Positions 32,291-43,639 of a stretch of DNA of 64,000 nucleotides are shown here, one piece after another. A program made the position numbers and the translations under genes. Each line of letters starts with the position of its first letter. Position 1 is the first letter of the stretch. The notes beneath the pieces were generated by a model. That model worked only from the letters and a program-made list of their open reading frames with translations. It was not told the DNA's origin and made no database searches. Source of the DNA: Fasciola hepatica (taxonomy: Eukaryota > Platyhelminthes > Trematoda > Plagiorchiida > Fasciolidae); assembly GCA_948099385.1 (NCBI GenBank), contig CANUEZ040000159.1:4916501-4980500 (forward strand), given 5' to 3'.

Positions 32291-32520
32291 CATTGCCAGG
32301 GGAAAACTTATTGTTACTGCATCGTTGCTAAGCCAGGTTTCGGTGATTGCGATACGATGGGAGCCTCCGGCTTCAGCCATCAATTATCTCCATTCATTTC
32401 CCACATCACACTCATTGGTGTATGCTATAGTCACTCCCCCGATCGTGGCCACTGCCCCCTTAGTTGGCAACGGTTTTATTTGCTTGCACTCGGGCACCTT
32501 GCCCGGGTGCCGTTAGCCTT
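32291..32520 (-). pseudogene. LINE D endonuclease N-terminus
   Basis: The minus strand reads SHRIAITETWLSNDAV, the APE catalytic Glu motif, directly next to the retroposon tail. VTIAYTNECDVGN upstream corresponds to the LYTNxxSxRNK motif seen in LINEs A and B. Confidence 0.7.
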
Positions 32521-33515
32521 TTTGATGTGTTGAATTTAGTGCCTCTGATTGGCTTGGGTCTTCAGTTTCTGGGTCCACGCCAGGTGAAGTTTTCTGCTGC
32601 TCTGCAGCTAGGTTGGAACGACAAGAGTAAGATGTGTGGGAGTTCACCTGAGCCGCGCCAATCTGAGTTGATCCTACCCAGCGAGTTGTTGGTTTTCCTG
32701 GCTGCTGAAACTGGGCGTTGCTTACCGGCTGCGATTGACTCAGCTCAGGCGTAGGCGCCGTGGAAGGCCCTTCGGGTTGCCTCAGCGATAGTTCACTCTT
32801 TGCCAAGTGATCTAGTTCCGCGCACATCTTCCCTGCCGCTTCCCTCAATATCTCGTCGGTCCCAGAAAGTAGGGCGTCTTACATCTCGGGTTTCCAAATT
32901 CAACTGGCTCTAGCCGGGGGATTTACGACGGGGTTTCCTGTCTCAAGTGCCACTTACCCAGCCTGAAAATCCTTTCACGAAGGGCACGCTCTGATAAACC
33001 TACCGGTATCAGCACGTTCGCCACACGGTGACGCATGTCCCCCTCTCCTTGCCGGGCTACTGGGCATGGCGGATGAGGTATTCCCTTAAGCACTGCTTTC
33101 CTATGTCACTGAATGACTGCCTCGGTATCCCTGGCCAAGCCTCTTGAAAGTTTCGCCAAAATCTTGGTTCCCTCTTCAGTGATGTAAGTTCTACCTCACG
33201 AACATTCACTGGATATCGAAGTTGGGAGGTTTCCCCATTCAAGGCTTTTTCAAGCTCCTTAAGTCTAGCTTCAACTGTCCCCAACCTTTGACTAGTTTTT
33301 CTCGCGCCAGAGCTGGCGCAAATAACTGTTCTTTTAGAAGCATGGGCGGTTTCCTGAGATCGCTGAGGGGTAAAGCCTCCGAAACCAGCTCTTTCGCTCG
33401 CCGTGCAAAAGTTAATCACCCCATAATCAGCTCTCCTGTAACAAAGGAAGGGAGATGGTCTGAAAGGCATCAAGAAGAAGTGGACTAAGATCAGCGAGAA
33501 TGAAAAAATAAACAA
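32513..33515 (-). pseudogene. LINE D ORF1-like region
   Basis: Two minus-strand frames lie just upstream of ORF2. The 152-residue frame (33515-33057) contains KTSQRLGTVEARLKELEKALNG, a likely coiled coil, then FSDIGKQCLREYLI. The 111-residue frame (32848-32513) is rich in P, S, T and Q, as in the linker of LINE ORF1 proteins. No zinc finger is evident. The identification rests on position and composition. Confidence 0.5.
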
Positions 33516-36500
33516 GTAAACAAAGGAAAATAACAGTTGTAATAACAGTAATGAGGAGGAGCAGAAGGGAAGAAAGAAATTGGGATGAAAGTTTTGTCGG
33601 TGCTCTCCGCTGTCTCGCTGGCTCTCTGGAGATACCTCTGCCTAAGCCGGGCCCAGCTTCTTTTTAAAATGGATGAGAGTATCTGCTGCCACAACATTCG
33701 CGGGAGAGTTTATTTCAGTCGTTTGTTACTCTGCATGGGAAGAACTGGACCCTGATATTCTTGTAGGCCCTTGGATTACCAAGCTTCAGTTCACTCCTTC
33801 TGAGAGTGGAGTTTCTGTCACAGATAAATAAAGGCTGGCTTGTTCTGGACAACTGCTTTGGTTCCTTCTTTTTTCTATCAGATCTCCCCTTGTGCTTCTA
33901 CGCTTGAGAGAGAACAAATCCGGCGATTCTGATCCATCCTCGTACTCTCGTCCTCTCAGACCGGAGGTGGTTCTTGTGAGCATCCACTGGACCCTCTCCG
34001 ATGTGTGAATGTCCCAAACTAGCTGGGAAGCCCACGCTCGGACTACGTACCCCAGGTGTGGTCTTACCGTTGCGATGTAAAGGGGTAGCATAAATCTATG
34101 GTCCTTTAAAGTTAATGTTCTTCTCAGTTGGTGCGTGACTCTGTTCGCCCTTTTGGCCACTGTCAGTTCTGCCGACGGCTTAAGGTTACTCGTTGCTATT
34201 ATCCTCAAGTCCTGGATCTCTGTCTTCTGAGAAATTGGTTCGAGGTTGCCGGGGTTCGGGCAGCGGGCCCCTTTCGGACCCACCTTCCAGCAGACGTGTA
34301 AATTTCCCTGTGGTCAAGGGTAGGTCCCAGGCTACTGCTCAGTTATGGATAGCTTCTAGGTCTTCTTGGATCTGGGCCGATTAGGGAGATCCGGCAATTT
34401 CTACCTCGCCCGCGAACACAAAGCATGGGGGCCTTAGGACAATCGATAGGTCATTCACACGTATCAGGAAAGGTACTGGTCCCAGCTTGATCCTAGCGGT
34501 ACCCCACTGGTTACCGTCACCTTTGGGGACTTAGCTTCCTCAGCCTTGAGATAGAGCCTTCTATCTCTCGGGTAGGCTTTAAACCGGCGAATTTCCCCCT
34601 TGGCCACATTCATCTTTCCTAGTTTGTGCAGCAGCAGTCTGTGGCTGACGCCATCAAACGCTTTGCGAAGGTCGAGATAGCACACCTCAACGTTTTCACC
34701 CTGGCCCAGCCTCAGAGGTGCTTCCCAAGAAAGCTCAGGAGATCGCTGAGGCAGGACTTACCGTTAGTAAACCTACGCTATGCCCCTGCAACTAGTTTGT
34801 TCATCTTCAGATGCCTCACCTGTGCATTCCTAATCACCCTCTCCATTACCTCCAAAACTACAGAGGGTAGGCTAACAGGCCGATATTTGAACAAATAAGC
34901 CAAAGGGCTTGTCAGTATTTTGGCTGGAGATCTTAAGATTGCTATGCGCCCGAGTGCCCCAACCTTTGTTCTTCACTCGAGCTTCTGATTTGTGACTCGT
35001 CAACTGCCCTACTTACCACGTCGTTTCATGGGACACTTTGCAACACCTGATCACTTCTTGTGGCTTAAGCCACATGCAAGACCGTCGGTGTGAGGTGCAC
35101 TATAGGCGGTGGCCGTGTATCCAGCTCTAGCTGGGTTGATGAGGGAACTTCTGCTTCTCACGAACCTGTTGTGATCTTCCAGGATGTCGAGTTATCCGGT
35201 TCTGACCCAATACCTCACCTGGAATTTATGGTGATTCTGTCTGCCTCGGCCAGAAAGGCTTCTCGATACTTGGTGTTCCCTGACTTCACTAGGAAAGGTC
35301 TCCCCGGTGATTGCCCCTCACCGTTCAGTCTCCATCTCTTCAGAACTAAAGCCGTCTTAATAAGGGCACGCAAAGCTACAGAAACCCGTCCTAGTACGTC
35401 TGCAACTCGTCGTCGCAGATGCTGGTTCCTCCGTCATGTCGCCCTGCAAAACGGTCCGCTTAAACCACTTGTAGCTACTTTTACACTGTACCTTGGTGCT
35501 ATTTCCGTGCTTGCCTTTATCCTCCTTATTACATTTGTCACGTAATCTGTCTGAGCCCGAAGCCTTATTATTTAGCTAGCCTGACATTGAGTCGGATAGG
35601 ACAAGCTTTTAACCTCTAGTTCAACCAGATCTAGAGAGACTTTACACGGCTCCTTGTTTAGTAGACATTTTCCTTCCCTTTTGATGTACTTCAGTTGCCT
35701 TGCCTGTCAGCGTCGGTAATAAGGCTTCAGTAGTGCATTCTGAGATACCAAGCTAGATCCTACCTTGCGCTGGTCTACGCGTTAGGCGGTTTTCTGGCGT
35801 TCTTCCGCTGAGGTTTCTCCTTCCCTAGAGTGAGTCATGTTTCTGCCCCTCGCAGCACACCGTGAGCATACCAAAGCCAGATCGTCATGCCTCTTATAGA
35901 GCACCAAAAAGTCCTTCTGTATTTTGCTAATTCCTCAAAGGAACCTAAAATGGACAAATGTCGCTGCATATACCTTCTCGTACTTCTAAGGTTCGTCGTC
36001 CTTGACGGCACCAGAACCCAATTTTGACCTCAGGCTCTGCAGCTTTTGGAGGCCCTGCTGGTTATTCTTTGACTCCGGATCTGCGTGCTTACATGCTTTC
36101 AAAATTACCGATCAGCGGGAGCGACTTGTATGGCAAGGCCCACCAGTTATTCCATCAGGGAACTACGGACAAAGTAAGAGCACAAGAAAAGATTCAGCCG
36201 GAATCAAACGAGGGGCTCTGAAGGTGGACTCTTCAGTTACGTAAGCGCAAACTGGCCAGCACATTGGTTCATTTTTTACAGAGTGATAGATTACTTGCCC
36301 ACTCGTAGGCAAGCCATCCATGTTCCCTCTTGCCATGGTTCTTTGTGTTGAACAGGGTAGTGGAAAATGGCCGCTTCCTTGAGCCCGGGTAGGATTTCCA
36401 GATAGTAGAGACGTATAGATACTGTGTTGGCTCGATATCAACCTTTTCAGGCTTTGACTTAGCGGTTGATAAGATTCCTTCTGCTGATCCAAGGGATACA

Positions 36501-36700
36501 TTTTTGTGATTCTCTCCCTCGGCACAGTCATTTGCGGTTGCCCCTTCCTCTTCTGTCTCTTCGTAGTTCGATTTCTACTTTTCTGCAGGACTGGTGCACT
36601 TTTCCATTTTTCCTGTTTCCCACTCAGCCCAATGTCGCTTCGTAGCTCGGCCAACAACAGTCCAGGTGCTTGCGCCCGTAAGCCTCAGTATCTCAACATG
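33516..36700 (-). mobile_element. LINE E, heavily decayed
   Basis: A purine-rich 3' UTR (33480-33590) is followed by polymerase motifs and, further up, by unrecognised frames including a 164-residue basic frame (36657-36163) that could be ORF1. No endonuclease box was found between 34.95 and 36.1 kb. The element sits head to tail behind LINE D. Confidence 0.6.
33590..34910 (-). pseudogene. LINE E reverse transcriptase with destroyed active site
   Basis: VCYLDLRKAFDGVSHRLLLHKL and VTVTSGVPLGSSWDQ (34685-34464) identify the palm. The catalytic box reads FAGE (34405-34416), so both aspartates are gone. Thumb and C-terminus follow in the 165-residue frame 34283-33786: LTVAKRANRVTHQLRRTL, YIATVRPHLGYVVRAW, SLKRRSTRGDLI. 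The C-terminal end (about 33670) reads INSPANVVAADT. Confidence 0.82.
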
Positions 36701-37059
36701 CTTCGACTGCAGCTGTATCCTCTTGGCACCTAGGGGTTGAAGGACTCAGTTACAGAGCGTAAGATCGGCTTTACTTACGGAAAAACATGGACTCACAATT
36801 TGACCTGGCTGAAAGTTAGAAAATAGCATGAACAAACACTGAGTTTTGCGAGCGAAATGTGCTCTGACCCATGACACTGTCTGGAGCGGAGGACACTAAA
36901 TGAGTTAAGAGAAACAAAAGAAATAAATGAATACGAAGAGGAGCAAGAGTTAGAGACTTTTGGAGAAGTGGAAATGGGATGTGAGAGGAGTGGTAATGAG
37001 TTTAAACGACGAATAACGTTGATAATTTGAGTTTTAATGGGGGGTAGGGAACAGTGATG

Positions 37060-38820
37060 GTTAGGCCTTGTTTAGACTAGTCTCAAGCTGCTTGACTGCG
37101 TGTGAGGACTCCACCTCCTCCGGAGGTCTATTCCATGGGTTTACTACACTAGAAAGGAAGAAATTAGCTTTGATATTTCAGTGCTTCGGGCTTCTACAGT
37201 CTTAGGCTACGTCCCTTTAGAGCCGAGTACTCGTCAAATTCAAAGAGAGGTACGTCAGTCACTAACACCCTTTCCAGCTCTTTAAATGTCTCACATGATT
37301 TCTCTCCCCATCCGTCTCTTCGGAAGGGGGGGGGGAATTCTAAGGTTTTCGATCTTTCAGCCCAAGGTGGACTCCGCGGACCTGGGATGGTCTTTGTAAA
37401 TCTTCGTCGCACAGCCTCCAGAAGCTTCCAGTCCCTAACTAACGGGGGAGCTCATGCTTGCACAGAGTATGCTAGATGAGGCTTAAAAAAGACTACGTAT
37501 ATTGGGCTAAGGACCCAGGGATTCGGGACTTTAACTGTCCTTCAGAGTTGATGGAGAGCTCTTCTAGCCCTGCTGACTGCCGCATCACACTGGACTGCCG
37601 GAATAAGCACCCCCTAAACCATTCACGCTAAAAGATTTTGTGAAATCTCGTGAAGGCTTCCTGAACTCAGGTACTTCGGGGGTGGAGCACTGGTGAGTAG
37701 CCGTTACCTAGACCTGCTGTTGTGAAGCGGTAGGCCCCAGGTTACTGGCCACATGTGGGGAGTGCCCGCGTTGGATTGTACGTCGTCAACCGCTGAATTC
37801 CTGACAACCTTAGCACCGTCTGCGAACAAATAGCAGGGATCCCTTAGCTCTCTCCCCGGGTTATTTGTGAAAGCAAGGAACGGCGGTGGTCCAACGACAC
37901 CTCTGTTGAACCACACTACAGGCTTTCGCAAATGATCAGGTGGCACCCTCTATCCTGATGTACAATCTACGGTTTCTCAGGTAATCCTTTGACCTTGCCA
38001 CCACTGGCGGTACTATCTGTAATACTGCCGGTTAAGGGATGAAAATATGATGGTTCACCGGGCCGAACGCCTTCTGGGGGTCCGAGTAACACACCTCGAC
38101 TCATTCACCCTTGTTCAGACACTCCGTCACTTCACCTAGGAAAGGCAGTGGGTTCATGAGACATGGCGCACACCTGACAAACCGGCGCTGCCCCACTCCT
38201 ACTAGGTCATGGCCATTCATATGACAGGTGGCTTCATCTCTAGTGCGTCTCCCGTTGGACCCTAATACAAGTGGTGGTGGACTGATGGGGTGAGAGTTTA
38301 AGGTCAAGTTTCTCCATAAACTATTGCAAACCGGGACTGCCTGTGCCACCCTCCCGTCTTCTGGCGTCTTCCTCTGTTCGATGGAAAAGTTGGATAGTGT
38401 TGTTAGTTAAGGCGAAATTATCTTGGCTAAGGGCCGCAGTAGCAGGACCAGTGCCATCAGGCCCGCGACTTTATGTTCTTTATGGCGAGGGAGCACTGGC
38501 TTTACCTCCCTCTACGTGATCGTCAAATTTGGCATAGTCGGTACCTCTGGATATTAGGAGCGCCCTGATTGTTGATCCGGGCCTTCGGTGTAGACCGATC
38601 GTAAGTACTCCGGGAGGGCCTCAGCCTTCAGCCCTGGAGTGTTGGTTCGGTCCCCCGGTACTGTCTGCATATTTCCAGCCGCCGCCCCCACAGTCCCCTT
38701 GGAGTGTACATAGTTAAATAATGCTTTAGGCGATATTTCCGTGGTTTTCACGAATGCCAAGTGCAGCCGGATTTTGTAAATTTTTTGTATTTTAACCACC
38801 GAATGACGTATATTCATATA
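37060..38820 (-). pseudogene. LINE F reverse transcriptase and linker
   Basis: The linker frame SPKALFNYVHSKGTVGAAAG (38817-38554) parallels AYYNYVHFKAQSHVAVG in LINE D. The palm motifs are scattered. The box is FADG (37815-37826): the second catalytic Asp is Gly. KGYLRD-like C-terminal motifs and YSALKGRSLRL follow. A G run at 37327-37335 may mark an error or slip. Confidence 0.72.
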
Positions 38821-38829
38821 CCGCGGATG

Positions 38830-40760
38830 TTCGGTACGGCTCTGATTTTCCTGAAAGCATTTCCAGGTCTAGAGCTTATTCTGCAGAGACAGTCCATACT
38901 GTGTTCCACCAAGGAGGACGATCCCTTCGGTGCATCCTCCTTAGTAGGGAAAATTCATCGGCTAAGAGAGTTAGTTAGATTTGATATGATTCCGTACGGT
39001 ATCTACTTTGCTGGACAGACAGTTCCAACTTGGTCACTCAGCCTTCTATATCAGCCACTGACATTTACCTGCCTGAAGTTTCTCCCTCTCTAGCCAAGAG
39101 GCTTTCGGTGACTTATAGCATAAATAAACCGTGGCGTGCCATGGGCATTTTTACCGTGTAGTGAAGTGACCCTTAAGTCACGCACGTCGAATGGATACGT
39201 GGGTATTTCGAAATCCAGGAGGGGGGATAAGCCTATCCCTCCAGCGTAAAGTCTGGTGAGCATGTTGGAAAAGGTTCTTTCCTCGGGTCATCGCGACGAG
39301 ATAGTGACCGGAAGGACACCCCCGAGACCATCCGCTTTCCCGGTCTTCCTCGTGGGTATCCAGGCCACAGACTATAAAGACTGTTTTGCTCCTCCCAACG
39401 ACTTGTCATTAGCAGTCGACGAGGCTTGTGGTTTCTCCAGTGACTGCTGAAGGGCTGTGGCATGCGCAGATAAGAAGCACCCTCCTACCCCCTGAAATGA
39501 CTGTGGTGGAAGCCGCCCAGATTCTGAGTGTCGCAAAATAGGGACCTTGGATCTGCCTTTGGTATTGAGCAACCAGCAATAGTACACCTCCGTCTACTCC
39601 GCCATCCCTCCGGTCTAGCCTGTGGTTGGAGTACCCCGGTGGGTAAAATGGTACTAAGTTAACTCCATCCTCTAGTCATGTTTCGCAGAGTGCAGTACAA
39701 TCCGACTCAGTGGCCTCTGTTTGATGTTCTTTCCACTTGTTGCCCACTCTACAGAGATCAGCATAGAATATCGATAAACCCTCCTGCTCTTCTGAGCAGC
39801 TTCTCTTGCTGGAGCTTCTGCAAACGAGCACTAAGTCCGGGCGCTGAGCCCGCATTTTGGCACCGAAGTTATCGGTTGGATGATGGAAGGACTGGGACAT
39901 TGCAAAAGCTGCCTGCAGGCTTTCCCCTTCGGAGGCTTTTAACCTACTGCACGGTGGTTTTCCGAGTAGTGCTTCGTCGATGGCTCACTTTCTGATCATG
40001 CCCAGTCAGATGAATTATAGGGGGATTTCGGTGCGTGGTTCAGCACCTGCTTTTACTGCCCATCTTAGACACCCTGTTTTTTGGGCTGGGTTGACGAAGC
40101 TATACTTACGCTCAGCTGCGTTATCCGGTTCAGTTTGAATAATCCTACCGGAGAGTAGGTGGATTTCCCCGGCTGCTACCAAGAAAAATCCCTAGGGTTG
40201 GGATTCCAGAAGCCTACCTGCAGGGGGGGAGGGCGCGGGTCTGGTTCCCCCGTGCGTCAGATTCCCGCTTGCTTAGCCAAAAGGACCCGCTTTAGTGAAG
40301 CGCGCACTGGGATATTTACATGGCTCAGGAGATCTACCACATGTTGAGGGAGCTTCCATTGTCTTTGGTTTGATGCACTACGAAAAGTCTCGCAAATGCC
40401 CTTAACTACCACTTTCCTTTGCCCTCTCAGGGCCATTTCAGCAAGTGACCCAAGCTGCGGTGACACTCGGGTGGGGGTATGAATTTTATCCTGGATTTTT
40501 TCGGTTTAATCCTGCTGCAGGGCAACAGAAGAGGAAGGTGTCGTAATGTCGCAAGGTGGTTCCTTCTGGGATGCCTTGAGAGGAGAAGTCCCTATGTTTC
40601 CTTGTTTTTGGCCGCCCTTCTCGGGCACCTGTCTGTTTCGTGTCCCCGTCTCCCCGTTTACGGTGACTATTTTCATCCAATATCCCTACTTTCTCATCTC
40701 GTTAGTGTTCTATATATGAGTTTGGGCTTTCTGAGCGTTTATCTGGCCCAATGACTTCCC
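38830..40760 (-). pseudogene. LINE F endonuclease and ORF1 remnants
   Basis: IFYADLCRVGNKWKEHQTEATESDCTALCETWL lies at 39780-39670 in one frame and matches the start of the APE domain (LYTNxxSxRNKWxEL ... TETWL), with the catalytic Glu. The GDFN box was not found. The ORF1 candidate is 40466-40257 and 40680-40486, basic and without a clear finger. Confidence 0.58.
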
Positions 40761-41359
40761 TGGAGGTGATTTTAAAAAGTCGTTGCTTGCATTAACCGCA
40801 CATACCGAGCAAACCCGCTTTAGCACATGATGCTTCCCACACAGAGCCTACACCCTGGCCGATGGTTTGCTGCACTTTTCTCGGAAGTCAAGCTTGAAGA
40901 CGTCATATCTTGTGCCATCATGAACTTCAAGACCACAGTCTTCTTTGCCCCGAGGGAACTTTGACTGCGGGCGTGATCCAATGTTGGCTCCTGCATTCCG
41001 GCTTTGAAAGGACTCAGGCTTCCCAAGTATATTGTAGCGAAACTTGAGGTAGAGATTGAATAGAAAAGAAGGTTTTCAGAGCCGAAACCTAATCTGGCAC
41101 AGCGCAAAAATAGAGTGAATATGGAATATGGTAAGGAAAGTTGGGATCAGACAGGTACCACACAAGAACCCCAGTGGTGTGTGCTCTGGAAAACACCTCA
41201 CCTGAATATTCGTTTCGATCAACTGCAATTCCCTCGAGCATTCCTTCTGATATGACTCCTAGTAGATCCAGCCTGGTGGTTCCGGCTCCATGTTCCGCCC
41301 ACCGGGGCCCAAGGTGGTTGGGTGTGATTAATGGTGACCAGCTGTTAACTCGGCATCGG
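40761..41359. other. Unassigned segment
   Basis: A 95-residue minus-strand frame (41107-40820) has Cys residues near its end but no recognisable motif. Nothing else was seen. Confidence 0.35.
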
Positions 41360-41832
41360 TCTGATCAAATCAGGTCAGTCCAGGCCAGATTGGATCAGAT
41401 CAGGTATAAGGATTTTCGGCTATGGCGACTCACGTCCGGATTTGTGAGCTGGAGGGCAACAACGTTCTCACTGTTTCTGAAATGTCAGAGGACCCAAATT
41501 TTGTGGCTGCTGAAGGCTGGGCTGCAAGGAGAGAATGAAAGGCAGGTTCATTTCGGTTGGCTTCAGCTTGCGCAGGAACTTTTTGGATAGGGCCAACAAT
41601 GTGCCCAGACAATTTTGTTTTCGGCACTTTTCCATGGCTTCCAACACTGCGCTCCGACATTTTTCCTGAAAGGCTGGAATTTTTGTTGTATCAGCTTTGG
41701 CAGAGAAATGGAGAAATAATGATTAGGTTGTATCTTTACCTCAAACTACCTAGCAATAATCTGAATGTACTATAGATCAACACCAGCTCGCCACATTTTT
41801 GAAGGCCTTAACTGCCGCGGCACAAGGATTCA
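41360..41832 (-). mobile_element. 3' end of another LINE with pentamer tail
   Basis: The tail ATCAAATCAGGTCAG ... ATCAGATCAGG (plus-strand reading, 41366-41405) is of the LINE A/D type. The adjacent 3' UTR shares GAATGAAAGGCAG with LINE D (about 27345 and 41532). The body is truncated. Confidence 0.5.
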
Positions 41833-42036
41833 CTAGAACCTGCGGGCCCGGCATGGCAGTTTCCAAGCGGCCCTGGTTCTGTCGTCAGGTTTCTCCCTCA
41901 GTGTTGGAAAAGAATCCTTGGAAGTTGCCATATAACCCTTATCTCTGTCGAGGATTTTGATGCGGTCCGGTGTCCAGGTTTGGCCGAGGCTTTTGTGTCT
42001 TCTGTAGCATTCGTGAACTCTGTAGGGGAAACAGGG
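41833..42036 (-). pseudogene. Possible Penelope-like (GIY-YIG) endonuclease fragment
   Basis: One minus-strand frame reads RVHECYRRHKSLGQTW, then IKILDRDKGYMATSKDSF and LREKPDDRTRAAW. The patch 'H ... W ... KILDR ... Y ... S' resembles the endonuclease end of Penelope-like elements, where KILDRE-type sequence is common. No reverse transcriptase is attached, and the solo LTR cuts the frame. It could also be an unrelated protein fragment. Confidence 0.38.
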
Positions 42037-42416
42037 TGTAACACGCGTTTGAGCAATGCGTAGCCAAGTTTGCAACGGATCTCGAAACCAAAAGGCAATC
42101 ATCCGTGATATTCTACAACACTAGATTATTCAATGAACAGTGACGCCAAAAAGATACAAACCTGAATAATGAGATCACAAGGACTCAACAAACGAGAAAC
42201 CGAATTGCGGCGTGCGAGCAAGGAGCACTTACGTCACGCAGGTCCAGAACAAGGATATGAAAAAGTAGCGCTCTGGGGGGGGGAACAAACAACAATTGGT
42301 CCATAAAACAAACAGTTCGTAAAGACACGTAAATAGTGTAAGCAAGTGAGTGATGTTAAGAAAAACACTGAGCTTGCGAAGGTTTTAGGGGACTTTCCAC
42401 AACTGGTCGTTGTACA
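42037..42416 (-). repeat. Second solo LTR of the BEL-related family
   Basis: This is the reverse complement of the LTR type at 12776-13153, ending in TTGTACA on the plus strand. It shares subfamily changes with that copy and not with the young BEL LTRs: CGAAGGTTTTAGGGG, GCGTGCGAGCAAGGAGCAC and a homopolymer run (GGGGGGGG near 42276). Flanking five-base sequences (CAGGG and GAGTG) do not match. Confidence 0.85.
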
Positions 42417-43156
42417 GAGTGAGAAAACAGTGAGGACTTGGCCTTCTTGCACATGGGGCAATGGCCTCCATGTTACAGGATGACTCTGCTTGGTTCTACC
42501 CCCATTGTTGACCAAGGATACAACCCAGAGGCATATGTAGGAACCATTGTCACTTCCCCGCTCCGCTGATAGGTCTATTGCCAGCAGCTGCCTCACAGTT
42601 TGCCCAGGATGCCTCTGACTCCATGTTAACAACTGAGACAAGCTTTCCACGGAATCCACCAGTAGACTCATAGAGGAGAGATAATGAATCGCACACTTGC
42701 ACCGTATCACACAACTTGCCTTTTATTAGGCGGTCCACCTTAAACCACTGAGCTGGGAAAGCGCGGCATGAAAGAGTGCTGCATGTTTTTGACGAGTGTT
42801 GGTGTGTGGGAGTAGGAACTCGTCGTGTGATGCTAAGAAGACAGGATCTCCTTGGCTGGTGACCTACGGCTTCTTTTTATTTGACAGGGCTTACGAAAGA
42901 TACAGTTGGCATTTCTTCGTCTTCTTCATCCAGCTTCACCATTGGCTTACCCTGCTTGGGCCTCTATCCTCTTTTCCGCTTCCCTTCGCATTCGCTTGAT
43001 TTTTTTCTCTTTCTTTACCCTTAACATACTTTTCATCTTCTTTTCCATCAATGATTTGCGAATTTTGTTTCCTCCTACCTTTTCACCGGTTTTCAACATC
43101 AGTTCCTCAAATTTCCTTTATTTGCTTCTTCATGTTACCTATTTATTCAGGCGTTG
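42417..43156. other. Unassigned segment
   Basis: No gene was recognised. The part from 42900 on becomes T- and C-rich and leads into the ATTTC microsatellite. Confidence 0.4.
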
Positions 43157-43231
43157 TTTCATTTCATTTCATTTCATTTCATTTCATTTCATTTCATTTC
43201 ATTTCATTTCATTTCATTTCATTTCATTTCA
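43157..43231. repeat. (ATTTC)n microsatellite
   Basis: About 15 perfect tandem ATTTC units. The repetitive frames through it (FHFIS units) are not genes. Confidence 0.95.
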
Positions 43232-43639
43232 CATTTCTCTTCTTCGTCCCCCTACCATTTCCTTTTTTATTGTGCTTCCGACCGACCCAGGCCTACCACA
43301 CTGAACCCTCCTTCTGTCTTCACTTTTTAAGTTTCGTCAAGTAGGTGGCATCAAGGGCAGCGAGGGTGGTTTTCGGCTGCCTCGCTGAGAGCTACTGGCA
43401 ATGTCTGTGGCGTGCCCTGGCGTCCCTCCCTTATGGTCCCCGGCCTAACGTGCAACGCACCACTGTAGGCCGTCGGTCAGATGAGAAATAGAAAGCGCGA
43501 AAAACCTGGAGGCTTCACTACAGCCTTACACCATACTTGCACCAAACCCGATTATCAACCAAGAGTGAAGCCTAACACGTTCATGCCGTCATCAGACCAA
43601 CGCAAGCTCCCTCACACTGGCGTGTGTAAGGCATTACTC
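43232..43639. other. Unassigned segment next to LINE G
   Basis: Pyrimidine-rich, then mixed. It may hold the 3' UTR of LINE G, but no tail repeat was identified. Confidence 0.35.

Larger units (their letters stand above)
27187..33515 (-). mobile_element. LINE D, CR1-like, carrying three internal insertions
   Basis: The 3' tail (ATCAAATCAGATCAGTTCAGG, read on plus) is at 27187-27210. Moving up: 3' UTR, C-terminal polymerase (27600-28036), (ATT)n retroposon, polymerase (28871-30175), unknown segment, endonuclease C-terminal part (30775-31305), second (ATT)n retroposon, endonuclease N-terminus (32291-32520), ORF1 (to 33515). The order is collinear with a single LINE once the insertions are skipped. 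Confidence 0.7.
36840..40760 (-). mobile_element. LINE F, near full length but decayed
   Basis: Minus-strand order: ORF1-like frames (40680-40257), endonuclease start (39900-39676), linker (38817-38554), polymerase (38349-37704), C-terminus (37412-37070), purine-rich 3' UTR (36840-37060) resembling that of LINE E. The length of about 3.9 kb fits one LINE. Confidence 0.62.

Noticed and set aside
43051..43344. Frames with FHFIS repeats
   Set aside because: They are produced by the (ATTTC)n microsatellite.
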